Source: an uncultured Acidimicrobiales bacterium
GTDB taxonomy: Bacteria > Actinomycetota > Acidimicrobiia > Acidimicrobiales > Aldehydirespiratoraceae
Direction of reading: 5' to 3'
Assembly (NCBI GenBank): GCA_905480195.1
Contig: CAJQPN010000029.1
Location: 35,263-99,262, forward strand
Length of the DNA: 64,000 nt
This document shows positions 1-10,746 of the stretch, piece by piece. A program made the translations under genes and the position numbers. Position 1 is the stretch's first letter; every line of letters starts with the position of its first letter. The notes beneath the pieces were generated by a model, which saw nothing but the letters and a program-made list of their open reading frames with translations, made no database searches and was not told the DNA's origin.

Positions 1-410
1 CCAGCGAAGAGGGTCAGGCGCTTGTTGCGAGCCCCGTCGACTGCACCGGTGACCGGTGAGTCCATGACGCTCACCCCGTCAGGGGCCTCCTCGGCGAGCT
101 CCTGAATGAACTCGCGACGGTTTGTCGTGAGGTCGGCCCACACCGAACCGCTGCGCAACGCAGCGAGCGCGCCCTCGGCCCGCATCACGCGCTCAACATG
201 GTCGGGGCGGGGGAGCGAGGTGAGTAGGACGTCGGCTTCGGTGGCCACCGTGGCGGCGTCGACTGCGCTCCGCCCTCCGAAGCCAACCACTTCCTCGACC
301 GGTTCGGGTCGCAGGTCGAAGGCCACGACGTCGAACCCGGCCTCCACCAGGTTGAGGCACATGGGGAGCCCCATGTTGCCGAGACCGATGAAACCGATGG
401 TTTCGGACAC
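1..410 (-). CDS. Beta-hydroxyacid dehydrogenase (3-hydroxyisobutyrate dehydrogenase family), 3' end outside window
   Basis: NAD(P)-dependent oxidoreductase of the HIBADH family; about 136 N-terminal residues are visible and the gene runs off the left edge. The protein opens with the Rossmann glycine motif GFIGLGNMG, and the substrate-binding segment DSPVTGAVDGA lies near the visible end. The start is GTG at 410, chosen because AGGAG sits 7 nt upstream and the Rossmann motif follows at once. It begins 9 nt after the MttB-family gene stops, so it is probably the last known gene of the corrinoid operon and may oxidise a hydroxyacid or aldehyde-level product of that pathway. The substrate cannot be told from sequence. 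Confidence 0.85.
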   Translation of the reverse strand, partial: MSETIGFIGLGNMGLPMCLNLVEAGFDVVAFDLRPEPVEEVVGFGGRSAVDAATVATEADVLLTSLPRPDHVERVMRAEGALAALRSGSVWADLTTNRREFIQELAEEAPDGVSVMDSPVTGAVDGARNKRLTLFA

Positions 411-419
411 GGCTCGCTC

Positions 420-1982
420 CTAGTAGGTCGCGTCGGGCATCGATGCCTTGCGGCGTCCGATGTAGTCGAGGAGTTCGGCGTCGATTGCGTCGTCGAGCCC
501 GGGGCCTTCGTACTCGGCGAGCATCCGTTTCCACGTCTTGTTCGCTCGTTGGGCTGCCGTGAGCGAGCCCTCGTCGATCCATTGTTCGAAGCTGTTGTTG
601 TCGGCTTCCGATGAACGGGCGAATGCCGTCTCGAAGTTGGCCAGGGTATGGGCATTGCCCAGGAAGTGTTCGCCGTGTGGGTTGGTTCGGAACGCGTCCA
701 TCGCCTGACCGTTTTCGCTCACGTCGATCCCGCGGGCGTACACCTCCATGAAGCCGAGCTGGTCGGCATCGAGAATGAGTTTCTCGAAGCCGAGGGCGAG
801 GCCGCCTTCTTGCCACCCTGCGGCGTGAAGCACGAAGTTCACTCCCGACAGCATGGTCGGCAGGAGCGTCGAGGCCGACTCGTAGGCGGCCTGAGCGTCG
901 GGGTACTTCGAAGCTGTGAACTGTCCACCGGATCGGAATGGCACGCCGACACGGCGGGCGAGCGAGGCCATCACCGAGATCGCCTGGCCGGCCTCGGGCG
1001 TTCCGAAGGTTGGCGCACCGGTGGCCATTGACATCGATGATGCGAACGTGCCAAAGATCACCGGGGCGCCTGGGCGGACGAGTTGGTTGTACGCCATGCC
1101 CGACAGGGCCTCGGCCAGTGACTGAGCGGCGAGGCCGGCGATGGTGACCGGCGACATGGCCCCGGCGAGGATGAACGGCGACATGATGCAGGCCTGGTTG
1201 GCGCGGGCGTACTCGGTTGCTGCGCCGAGCATGGTGGCGTCCCAGCGCAGGGGTGACGACGCGTTGATGAGTGATGTCATGACGGTGCGGTCCTGCAGAT
1301 CGCCACCGAACGCGATTCGGCTTAATTCGATGGAATCAGCCGCGCGCTCCGCAGCCGTGACCGATCCCATGTAGGGCTTGTCGCTGTGCTTGATGTGTGC
1401 GTAGACCATGTCGAGGTGCCGTTTGTTCACCGGTACGTCGACGGGTTCGCATACGGTGCCGCCGCTGTGATGGAGGTGAGGGAGGTCGTAGACGAGCTTG
1501 ACGATGTTCTGGAAGTCCTCGATCGTGCCGTATCGGCGACCGTTGTCGAGGTCCATAACGAACGGTGAGCCGTAGTTCGGCGCGAAGACCGTGCAGTTCT
1601 CACCGATCTTCACCGACCGCTCGGGGTTGCGGGCGTGCTGGATGAAGGATTTCGGTGCGTTGTTTTGAACGATCTCGCGACAGAGACCCTTCGGGAAGTA
1701 GACCATCTCGCCGTCGACGGTGGCTCCCGCCTCCCGCCAGAGCTCCAGCGCTTCGGGGAAGTCCTGGAACGCCACACCTACGGTTGCGAGGATCTCCTCT
1801 GCGTTTTCCTCGATCGCTGCGAGTCCGTCGTCGGACAGCATCTCGACCGGTGGCATCGCGCGTTCCAGATACGGCCTGGTGGTGATCGCCGAGGATCGAG
1901 CGGCCTGTCGGCCGGCTCGACCGCCGCTGCGGCGCCCGCTTCGACGGCTCGCTCCGGTTTCGGGGTTGGTCTCTTCGTTCAT
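420..1982 (-). CDS. MttB-family (trimethylamine methyltransferase superfamily) corrinoid methyltransferase, non-pyrrolysine
   Basis: 520-residue methyltransferase of the MttB superfamily. It should move a methyl group from a methylated amine or betaine to the corrinoid protein encoded upstream. Family segments include GTPEAGQAISV, PFRSGGQ, PDAQAAYESA and ADNNSFEQW. There is no in-frame stop, so it is not a pyrrolysine enzyme like archaeal MttB but belongs with Pyl-free homologues (glycine betaine MtgB, proline betaine MtpB, carnitine MtcB). The first 35 residues are Arg/Gly/Ser-rich and probably disordered. It ends in TAG and starts 4 nt after the activator gene stops, with the ribosome site overlapping that stop. 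The substrate is unknown; quaternary amines are the first guess. Confidence 0.9.
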   Translation of the reverse strand: MNEETNPETGASRRSGRRSGGRAGRQAARSSAITTRPYLERAMPPVEMLSDDGLAAIEENAEEILATVGVAFQDFPEALELWREAGATVDGEMVYFPKGLCREIVQNNAPKSFIQHARNPERSVKIGENCTVFAPNYGSPFVMDLDNGRRYGTIEDFQNIVKLVYDLPHLHHSGGTVCEPVDVPVNKRHLDMVYAHIKHSDKPYMGSVTAAERAADSIELSRIAFGGDLQDRTVMTSLINASSPLRWDATMLGAATEYARANQACIMSPFILAGAMSPVTIAGLAAQSLAEALSGMAYNQLVRPGAPVIFGTFASSMSMATGAPTFGTPEAGQAISVMASLARRVGVPFRSGGQFTASKYPDAQAAYESASTLLPTMLSGVNFVLHAAGWQEGGLALGFEKLILDADQLGFMEVYARGIDVSENGQAMDAFRTNPHGEHFLGNAHTLANFETAFARSSEADNNSFEQWIDEGSLTAAQRANKTWKRMLAEYEGPGLDDAIDAELLDYIGRRKASMPDATY

Positions 1983-1986
1983 GGAT

Positions 1987-4068
1987 CTACCTTTCGCCGC
2001 TCGCCCGGCGACGGCGGCGGCCGCGGCCGTCGCCTCCCTCGGGTTGGATGCGTTCGGGGAGCGTCACGACCTCGGCGAGGTGTGGACTCGGTGCGGTGGC
2101 GTGTGGGAACGCCATGGCTGCCACGAACAACTCCTGAAAGCGAGGTTCGGTGGCTGTTTCGATCTTCTCGACGTTGCGCACGGCGGCCGCGACCTCCTCG
2201 CGCTGTTGGCTACTCACCAACATGCGAACCGTGCCGGCCCCGGCGGAATTGCCGACCGCCTTCACGCTCTCGACGGGGCAGTCGGGGACGAGGCCGAGTA
2301 CCAGGGCGTACACGGGATCGATGTGAGCGCCGAATGCTCCTGCGAGGCGCACGTCGTGGCACTCGGTGATGCCAGCGTGCTCCATCAACAGGTCGATCCC
2401 GGCCCGCAGGGCGGAACTGGCGAGTTGGATCTGGCGTACGTCGTTCTGTGTGATGGCCAACTGTGGGTGGGTCGTGCCGTCGTCGTCGGTGACCTCGGAA
2501 CGGATCACATAGGTGAAGGTGCGCTCGTCGGGGACGACGCGGTCGGTCTTCGCAGTGAGGTCCTGGATCACGCCCTTGTGGTCGCAGACACCGGCCAGAT
2601 AGAGCTCGCCGATCACTTCGATGATCGCCGAACCACACAGACCGGCGATGTCGAGCTTGGCAGTCTGCTCGGCAAACTCGGGCTCGTCGCTCCATGCGTC
2701 GGCGCCGATCACCTTGAAGCGGGGTTCGAAGGTCTCACGGTCGATCCGAATGCGTTCGATTGCGCCGGCGGTCGCTCGCATGCCCGACGAGATCTGGGCA
2801 CCTTCGAACGCCGGTCCCGTGGGGGAGGATGCGGCGTACGAGCGGCCGGCGGTGCCGAGCACGATTTCGGCGTTGGTCCCGACGTCGACCATCAGTTGAG
2901 GTTCGACCGTGTCGTGGGTGCGCTCGTTGAGCAACGCCGCAGCGGCGTCGGCACCCACGTGACCGGCGATACACGGCCCGATGTGGGCGCGAGCGAACGG
3001 CAGGTCGAGATCGAGGTCGGTCGCCCGCAGGTCGACCGGCGCGCCGATGGTGAGGGTGAACGGCGCTGCGCCGAGGGGTGTCGGATCGATCCCGAGTAGG
3101 AGGTGGTGCATCACCGGGTTTCCCACCATCACGATGTCATGGATGCGGGCCCGGACCGCCACCTCGCCGAGTTCGGTGTCGAGAGCACCGGCGAGGTCGG
3201 TGACGAGCTGGTCGAGTGCCCCCCGGACCGCTGACGTCAGTTCTTTGTCACCGCCGGGGTTCATCATCACGTAGCTGACGCGACTCATGAGGTCCTCACC
3301 GAAACGGATCTGGGGGTTCATGGCCCCGGCATTGGCGACTACGTCACCGGACGCAAGGTCGACGAGGTAGCCCGCGATCGTCGTCGAGCCGATATCGACG
3401 GCAACGCCGTAGACGGCCTCGTCGAAGCCGGGACGAACTGCGAGCACCGTGCCGTCGCGATGCACGATTGCGGTGATTGCTCGATCACCTTCCACGATCG
3501 CCGGATGCAGCGAGGGGAGAACCCGACCTTCGACGGTGGTGTGGTCGATACCCCAGTCAGTGGCGAGGGCCTCACGGAGGATCTCATCGTCGGCTCGTTC
3601 GTCGCCGAGTTCGAGCTCGGGGAGCTCGACGTAACGTGCGGTGATGAGCGGATCGAGGGTGAGGCCGGGAAGGTCGATCTTCTTGCGAACCACCGGACGG
3701 TGGACTTGGCTCGCTGGGGGAACATCCACGACGACATCAGCGAGCACTTTGGCCTGACAGCCAAGGCGAGAACCGGGCTCGATCCTGCGGCGACCCTTGT
3801 AGCTGGACTCACTCGTGGTCCATGACGAGACGGCCGACTCGTCTGACGCAATACTCCACTTGGCGAACTCCCCGGTCGACGGTGTGACCTGGCACCGGCC
3901 GCAGAGCCCGCGTCCCCCACAGGTGGAGTCGATATCGACTCCGACCGATCGAGCGACGTCGAGCAGCGAGGTGCCGCGTTCGGCCTCGGCCTGCACCCCC
4001 GACGGAGTAAAGACCACGGTAACCCGTTCGTCGCTGCGCGCTTCGGTCTTACCGGCCAAGTCGGTCAT
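1987..4068 (-). CDS. Corrinoid-activating ATPase, RamA/RACo-like: [2Fe-2S] ferredoxin domain plus ASKHA (DUF4445)
   Basis: 693-residue reductive activator that would use ATP and an iron-sulfur centre to return inactive Co(II) corrinoid protein to Co(I). The N-terminal ferredoxin-like domain has cysteines 50, 56, 59 and 104 (CX5CX2C...C), the spacing seen in corrinoid activators. The remainder is an actin-like ATPase fold with the phosphate loop AVDIGSTT and the later segment VDVGTNAEIVLG. The reading frame stays open upstream to 4182, but ATG 4068 (MTDLAGK) is preferred because it begins 19 nt after the pterin methyltransferase stops. The pairing with MttB-family, corrinoid and pterin-binding proteins supports the role strongly. 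Confidence 0.9.
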   Translation of the reverse strand: MTDLAGKTEARSDERVTVVFTPSGVQAEAERGTSLLDVARSVGVDIDSTCGGRGLCGRCQVTPSTGEFAKWSIASDESAVSSWTTSESSYKGRRRIEPGSRLGCQAKVLADVVVDVPPASQVHRPVVRKKIDLPGLTLDPLITARYVELPELELGDERADDEILREALATDWGIDHTTVEGRVLPSLHPAIVEGDRAITAIVHRDGTVLAVRPGFDEAVYGVAVDIGSTTIAGYLVDLASGDVVANAGAMNPQIRFGEDLMSRVSYVMMNPGGDKELTSAVRGALDQLVTDLAGALDTELGEVAVRARIHDIVMVGNPVMHHLLLGIDPTPLGAAPFTLTIGAPVDLRATDLDLDLPFARAHIGPCIAGHVGADAAAALLNERTHDTVEPQLMVDVGTNAEIVLGTAGRSYAASSPTGPAFEGAQISSGMRATAGAIERIRIDRETFEPRFKVIGADAWSDEPEFAEQTAKLDIAGLCGSAIIEVIGELYLAGVCDHKGVIQDLTAKTDRVVPDERTFTYVIRSEVTDDDGTTHPQLAITQNDVRQIQLASSALRAGIDLLMEHAGITECHDVRLAGAFGAHIDPVYALVLGLVPDCPVESVKAVGNSAGAGTVRMLVSSQQREEVAAAVRNVEKIETATEPRFQELFVAAMAFPHATAPSPHLAEVVTLPERIQPEGGDGRGRRRRRASGER

Positions 4069-4087
4069 CGCAGGACCCAGCCCCGAC

Positions 4088-4993
4088 TCAGCTCGCAGCG
4101 GTGCGACGACGGCCGCCTCGCCGGCGGCCGGCTCCGGCACCGCCCTCGCTGGGCTCGCGGTTGGCTTGGATCCAGGCCGCACAGTTCACGTCCTGACCGT
4201 TGAGCACGTCGGCGGCCATGATCGCCGTCTTCACCTCACCATGCAATGGGTTCATGATCGCAGAGGTCATCCCGGCGCCGATCGCCATGGCCAGGAAGGT
4301 GCCGGTCACATGGTGACGGTTGGGAAGACCAAACGACACGTTCGAGGCACCGCAGGTGGTGTTGACCTTGAGTTCGCTGCGAAGCCTACCCACGAGTTCG
4401 AAAACTTGGCGGCCGGCGGTTCCCATCGCACCAATCGGCATGACGAGTGGGTCGACGATGACGTCGGCGGCCGGGATGCCGTAGTCGCCGGCGCGGTCGA
4501 CGATCTTCTTGGCGACCTTGAAGCGCACGTCGGGGTCTTCGGAGATGCCGGTCTCGTCATTGGAGATCGCAACCACGGCAGCGCCATGTTTGGCCACGAA
4601 CGGCAGGACTCGCTCGAGGACCTCCTCTTCACCGGTGACGGAGTTGATCAGCGGCTTGCCTTCGTAGATTTCGATGGCCGCTTCCAGGGCCTCGACGATC
4701 GACGAGTCGATCGCGATCGGTACATCGGTGACAGCCTGGACTTCTTTGATGGCCCGGACGAGCAGCGCCGGCTCGTCGGCCAGTGGGATGCCGGCGTTCA
4801 CATCGAGCATCTGGGCGCCCGCCTCGACCTGGGCGATCGCATCAGACACGACCCGGCTGAAGTCGCCGTTCTTCATCTCTTCGGCGAGCAATTTCCGGCC
4901 GGTGGGGTTGATGCGTTCGCCGATCATGACGAAGGGACGACCGAATCCGATCGCCACCTCCTTTGTGGCGCTGGAGATGATCGTGTCGGTCAC
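4088..4993 (-). CDS. Pterin-binding methyltransferase (dihydropteroate synthase-like fold; MtgA/MtrH/AcsE type)
   Basis: 301-residue TIM-barrel protein that should transfer the methyl group from the corrinoid protein to tetrahydrofolate. Pterin-binding landmarks are IGERINPTG near the N terminus, MLDVNAG, AIDSS, PLINSV, and the C-terminal NTTCGASNVSFGLPNR. It is a methyltransferase rather than true dihydropteroate synthase, judged by these motifs and by its corrinoid neighbours. The C-terminal 25 residues are a Gly/Arg-rich tail. The start is GTG 4993, overlapping the upstream stop as GTGA, which indicates translational coupling. The resulting methyl-THF would enter folate-linked C1 metabolism. 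Confidence 0.9.
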   Translation of the reverse strand: MTDTIISSATKEVAIGFGRPFVMIGERINPTGRKLLAEEMKNGDFSRVVSDAIAQVEAGAQMLDVNAGIPLADEPALLVRAIKEVQAVTDVPIAIDSSIVEALEAAIEIYEGKPLINSVTGEEEVLERVLPFVAKHGAAVVAISNDETGISEDPDVRFKVAKKIVDRAGDYGIPAADVIVDPLVMPIGAMGTAGRQVFELVGRLRSELKVNTTCGASNVSFGLPNRHHVTGTFLAMAIGAGMTSAIMNPLHGEVKTAIMAADVLNGQDVNCAAWIQANREPSEGGAGAGRRRGGRRRTAAS

Positions 4994-5325
4994 TGGGGTT
5001 CTCCTGTGGTCGCGAGACCGCCGTTGGCCACCATGGCCTCCAGCACGTCTCGGGGGTGTTCACTGTCGAGTAGTTCGGCGGTTGCGTGCGCCGCTGCGAC
5101 TGGATCACCATCGACGGCGGTGGCGACGCGGCGCCATTCGTTCACGTAGTCGTCGGTCTCGGTCAACCCAGCAATGGCCGCTGCTCGATCGATCGCGACC
5201 TGGAACCGCTGGTGCAGCAGCACCTGTTCCTTGCCGCCGTCTTCGGTGGTGGCGGTGACCTGGGCGGGGATGTCGCGCCAATAGATCGTGACGAGCCCCG
5301 GCCCTCCTCGGCCGCGTCGAGGCAT
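4990..5325 (-). CDS. Virulence-factor-domain (PF13769-like) small protein in C1 operon
   Basis: 111-residue protein resembling the Pfam 'Virulence factor' family, recognised from the TIYWRDIPAQV opening, the QRFQVAIDRAA helix and a NEWRR segment. Despite the family name nothing here suggests virulence. It is locked between DUF1638 and the pterin methyltransferase by overlapping stop and start codons on both sides (TGATG upstream, GTGA downstream), so it is probably made in fixed proportion to them. A scaffold or accessory role in methyl transfer is inference from position only. The ATG start at 5325 coincides with the upstream stop. Confidence 0.7.
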   Translation of the reverse strand: MPRRGRGGPGLVTIYWRDIPAQVTATTEDGGKEQVLLHQRFQVAIDRAAAIAGLTETDDYVNEWRRVATAVDGDPVAAAHATAELLDSEHPRDVLEAMVANGGLATTGEPQ

Positions 5326-5936
5326 CAGATGCGCTCCTTCTTGGTCGAGATCTGCACCACGGCCGGTTCGAGGTCGCCGTAGGTGGTCCGCACCCGTTCG
5401 AACGACAGCCCGAGCTTGCCCGCACAGGCTTGCGCTTTCTCGTCGAGTTCGGAGTCGTCGGTTTGCGCGAGGTAGATCATTTTTGTGTAGTTGCCGAAGT
5501 ACATGTCTCGGAGTTCGGGGTGGGCTTCGATTCCGAGGTTGCCCATGATCAGCCGATCGAAGTGCTTGACCAGGTAGTCGGTCAGGTAGAAGGCCGTCGG
5601 GTCATCCCGGTGCATCTCATCGAAGGCCCGCTCGCCCGCGAAGAACTGGTAGCAGTGGGCCCCGGGAAGCATCTCGATGCCCTCCTGCGCGGCGATCTGG
5701 CGGAGCTCTCCGGCGGTACCGCAGTCGGCGTAGCCGAGGAGGATGTGGTCGTAGGCGCCGCGACTCCGATCGAGTCGCTCTCGGACTACATCGGGGATGT
5801 CGGTGGGACGATTGTGCAGGATCGCAGGAAGGCACTCGAGCGTGACGTTGTCGAGTTCGTGTAGCCGGGCGATGTCGCGGATCTCGCGAGCGAGTGCCCC
5901 GCAGGCGAGGATCAAGACCCGAGGCGCTTCGCTCAT
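5325..5936 (-). CDS. DUF1638 family protein
   Basis: 203-residue protein of the DUF1638 family, whose members lie beside corrinoid methyltransferase genes but lack an assigned reaction as far as I know. Visible landmarks are LACGALAREI at the N terminus, LGYADCGTAG, GAHCYQFFAG and FYLTDYLVKHFD. Conserved Cys and His residues in these segments look able to bind a metal or cofactor. It lies 17 nt after the corrinoid protein and overlaps the next gene by one base. It may handle the corrinoid or a methylated substrate; this is inference. Confidence 0.8.
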   Translation of the reverse strand: MSEAPRVLILACGALAREIRDIARLHELDNVTLECLPAILHNRPTDIPDVVRERLDRSRGAYDHILLGYADCGTAGELRQIAAQEGIEMLPGAHCYQFFAGERAFDEMHRDDPTAFYLTDYLVKHFDRLIMGNLGIEAHPELRDMYFGNYTKMIYLAQTDDSELDEKAQACAGKLGLSFERVRTTYGDLEPAVVQISTKKERI

Positions 5937-5953
5937 GGCTCGTCCACCGATCC

Positions 5954-6649
5954 TTACGAGACGGTGGCGCGCTTCTCGGCGACCTTGGCGGATGCGGTCT
6001 CGGAAGCCACTGCGGCATCACGGCAGTACGCGTCTGCCCCGATGGCCTCGCCGAACTCCTCGTTGAGTGGCGCTCCGCCCACGAGGACGATGAAGTCGTC
6101 GCGAAGGCCCTTCTCGACCAGCGTGTCGATGACGACTTTCATATATGGCATCGTCGTGGTCAGCAGCGCCGACATGCCGAGGATGTCGGGCTTGTGCTCG
6201 TCGAGCGCGGCGAGGTACTCATCGACGTCGGTGTTGATGCCGAGGTCGATCACCTCGAAGCCAGCGCCCTCGAGCATCATTCCCACGAGGTTCTTGCCGA
6301 TGTCGTGGATGTCGCCCTTCACGGTGCCGATCACGACCTTGCCGATCGGTTCGGCGCCAGTCTCGGCGAGAAGGGGGCGAAGAATCGCCATGCCGGCCTT
6401 CATTGCGTTTGCCGCAAGGAGGACCTCGGGAACGAAGAGGATGCCGTCCCGGAAATCGATACCGACGATCCGCATGCCTTCGACGAGGGCGTCGTTCAGG
6501 ACCCGGTTTGCGTCCCAACCGCGGGCGAGGAGGATGTTGGTGCCCTCCGTGATCTCATCGGCCAGACCGTCGTACAGGTCGTCGTGCATCTGGGCGGTGA
6601 GATCCTCGTCGTTGAGTGCGCTGAGGTCGATCTCTTCCTCGTCGGACAT
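5954..6649 (-). CDS. Methyltransferase corrinoid protein (B12-binding cap and Rossmann domains)
   Basis: 231-residue methyl carrier. Residues 20-95 form the helical cap (B12-binding_2) and 100-220 the Rossmann-like B12 domain. The cobalt-ligand motif DIHDIG is present with His115, followed by the MSALLTTTMP and VGGAP loops that surround the corrinoid. It would accept the methyl group from the MttB homologue and pass it to the pterin methyltransferase. ATG 6649 is chosen over an open frame running to 6832 because AGGAG lies just upstream and MSDEEE matches where the family begins. It is the first gene of the operon. Confidence 0.93.
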   Translation of the reverse strand: MSDEEEIDLSALNDEDLTAQMHDDLYDGLADEITEGTNILLARGWDANRVLNDALVEGMRIVGIDFRDGILFVPEVLLAANAMKAGMAILRPLLAETGAEPIGKVVIGTVKGDIHDIGKNLVGMMLEGAGFEVIDLGINTDVDEYLAALDEHKPDILGMSALLTTTMPYMKVVIDTLVEKGLRDDFIVLVGGAPLNEEFGEAIGADAYCRDAAVASETASAKVAEKRATVS

Positions 6650-6933
6650 GTGCCGCTCCTGGAACTCAAGGGCCCCCACTGTGGGGTGCCCGTGGAACAT
6701 AGAAAATGCGAAACCCGCCCTGCCTTGAGACAGTGCCTGTTCCGCATTGTGGAATCGTACCGTATCACGGAACAGCCATCGTTCGGAAATGGAAGAGGGA
6801 AGTCGAAGAGGGAAAGAGAAGAGACTGCGCAATCCGAACGCAAGGATGGAGGCAATTCCGCACGAGACGACCCGGCCGGCGTTTCGAAGCCCTCCTGCCG
6901 ACCGGCGAGAGCGTGCCGGTAACCTCTCGACTC
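6650..6933. promoter_or_regulatory. Divergent control region between the corrinoid operon and leuS
   Basis: 284 bp with no convincing gene. On the corrinoid-operon side, 6670-6691 is a strong hairpin (GGGC/CCCC arms facing GGGG/GCCC, central ACTGT) about 20 nt before the ribosome site. Further out, 6740-6754 is an inverted repeat TTCC-N7-GGAA. Bases 6785-6825 are almost entirely purine on the plus strand. No cobalamin riboswitch core was found. Promoters for both directions must lie here, but I cannot place -10/-35 boxes with confidence. Confidence 0.45.
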
Positions 6934-9762
<2,829 letters not shown>

Positions 9763-9790
9763 TCGTTGGGGGTCCCGAAAACGACGACGA

Positions 9791-9806
9791 TCCCGCCGAA
9801 GCGGGA
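9791..9806. terminator. Hairpin between convergent leuS and cold-shock gene
   Basis: Perfect inverted repeat TCCCGC-CGAA-GCGGGA, a 6-bp GC stem with a tetraloop. It lies in the 72-bp gap between two converging genes, so it can serve both. No clear T-run follows on either strand. Confidence 0.5.
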
Positions 9807-9834
9807 CCGACGTCGAACGAAACTCGTCGAATGG

Positions 9835-10035
9835 TCAGATCACGCGGACCTGGAGGGCCTCGTCGCCCTTGCGGCCGGCTCCGACCTCGAATTCGACCTT
9901 CTGGCCGTCTTCGAGAGTGCGGAAGCCGGACCCTTCGATGTTGCTGAAGTGGACGAAGACGTCTTCGCCGTCGTCTCGTGAGATGAATCCGTAGCCCTTC
10001 TCGTTATTGAAGAACTTGACGGTGCCGGTTGCCAT
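9835..10035 (-). CDS. Cold-shock domain protein (CspA family)
   Basis: 66-residue single OB-fold nucleic-acid chaperone. Both RNA-binding motifs are present: KGYGFISRD (RNP1-like) and DVFVHFSNI (RNP2-like). It binds single-stranded RNA/DNA and would act in transcript folding or antitermination. The start is ATG 10035. It is a lone gene with a roughly 210-bp upstream region shared with the divergent MarR gene. Confidence 0.95.
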   Translation of the reverse strand: MATGTVKFFNNEKGYGFISRDDGEDVFVHFSNIEGSGFRTLEDGQKVEFEVGAGRKGDEALQVRVI

Positions 10036-10111
10036 GGCGGGGGTGTTCCTTAACTTTCGCTCGACCGTAGTGCCGAGATCCCGGGAATGGGATACCCCTT
10101 ACGTTAGGCCC

Positions 10112-10150
10112 TTATCGGCGTCGATGCGCCTTTATCGGTGTCGATACGCC
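10112..10150. repeat. Tandem 19-bp dyads, possible MarR operator
   Basis: Two copies of a 19-bp unit (10112-10130 and 10132-10150) at a 20-bp period, 17 of 19 bases identical. Each contains a dyad: TATCG-GTGT-CGATA is perfect in copy 2 and one base off in copy 1. Position between csp and the MarR gene, and the dyad form, suit a dimeric repressor on one DNA face. Confidence 0.5.
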
Positions 10151-10190
10151 GCAGCGCGCAGGTTGTTTGCCACCTCAACCGCCATCGTCA

Positions 10191-10235
10191 GATTGTCCGA
10201 TGGCCGATTGTCTGTGGCCAGATTGTATGCCAACG
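10191..10235. repeat. Three GATTGT direct repeats at 15-bp period
   Basis: GATTGT recurs at 10191, 10206 and 10221, exactly 15 bp apart, the first two followed by similar sequence ending in GGCC. It lies 15-60 bp before the MarR start. It could be a second regulatory array or simply a small tandem duplication. Confidence 0.4.
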
Positions 10236-10248
10236 TACGGGTCCGCTC

Positions 10249-10746
10249 ATGGTCTCGATCGAACAACCCCGCACTGCGCCGTCGTGGCGGCGCGTCGAGA
10301 TCGCGCTGATCGCAGGCGCTCGGAAGGTCGCGGCAGCCTTCGATCATCGGCTCGCTCAGATCGATCTGAATCTGAACCAGGCATCGCTGCTCGCATTCGT
10401 CAATGACTTCGGTGAGAGCAACCAGACCGAACTCGCCGAGATGGTCGGCATCGGCCGGGCCTCGATCGGCTCAATGATCGATCGCCTCGAGGCGCGTGGC
10501 CTCGTGACTCGAAACCCTCACCCCAACGATCGTCGCGTGTGGCTCGTAGGCATCACGTCCGAGGGCACCGCATTGGTCGAAAAGTTCTACGAGATCGACG
10601 CCGGGTTCCAAAAAGAGGTCCGGCGTGACATCAGTCGAGAGGAACGTCAGCAGCTGGCATCCCTCCTCGAACGGCTCGACTGCAACGTCGATGCCATCTT
10701 GTCCTCACCCAACAACAAGCAAGAAAGAGGTGGACCTCATGCATGA
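10249..10746 (+). CDS. MarR-family transcriptional regulator
   Basis: 165-residue winged-helix regulator. The recognition region reads NQTELAEMVGIGRASIGSMI, followed by the wing with the typical DRRVWLV. Flanking helices would form the dimer interface. It overlaps the thiolase start by 8 nt, so regulator and beta-oxidation genes form one operon. Autoregulation through the dyads at 10112-10150 with an acyl-CoA or aromatic ligand is a reasonable inference. ATG 10249 is chosen because it lies just ahead of the conserved domain; the frame stays open upstream to 10138 without family similarity. Confidence 0.88.
   Translation: MVSIEQPRTAPSWRRVEIALIAGARKVAAAFDHRLAQIDLNLNQASLLAFVNDFGESNQTELAEMVGIGRASIGSMIDRLEARGLVTRNPHPNDRRVWLVGITSEGTALVEKFYEIDAGFQKEVRRDISREERQQLASLLERLDCNVDAILSSPNNKQERGGPHA

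Noticed and set aside
420..422. TAG stop of the MttB homologue as a pyrrolysine codon
   Set aside because: The TAG is at the natural C terminus, and the dehydrogenase gene with its own ribosome site follows at once. Pyl in MttB is internal.
6650..6933. Cobalamin riboswitch before the corrinoid operon
   Set aside because: A near match to the B12 box (AGGCACTG) occurs on the minus strand, but the rest of the conserved core and the needed length are absent.
6706..6933. 76-residue N-terminal extension of leuS
   Set aside because: Arg-rich, low-similarity sequence overlapping the control region; LeuRS begins at about 6934.
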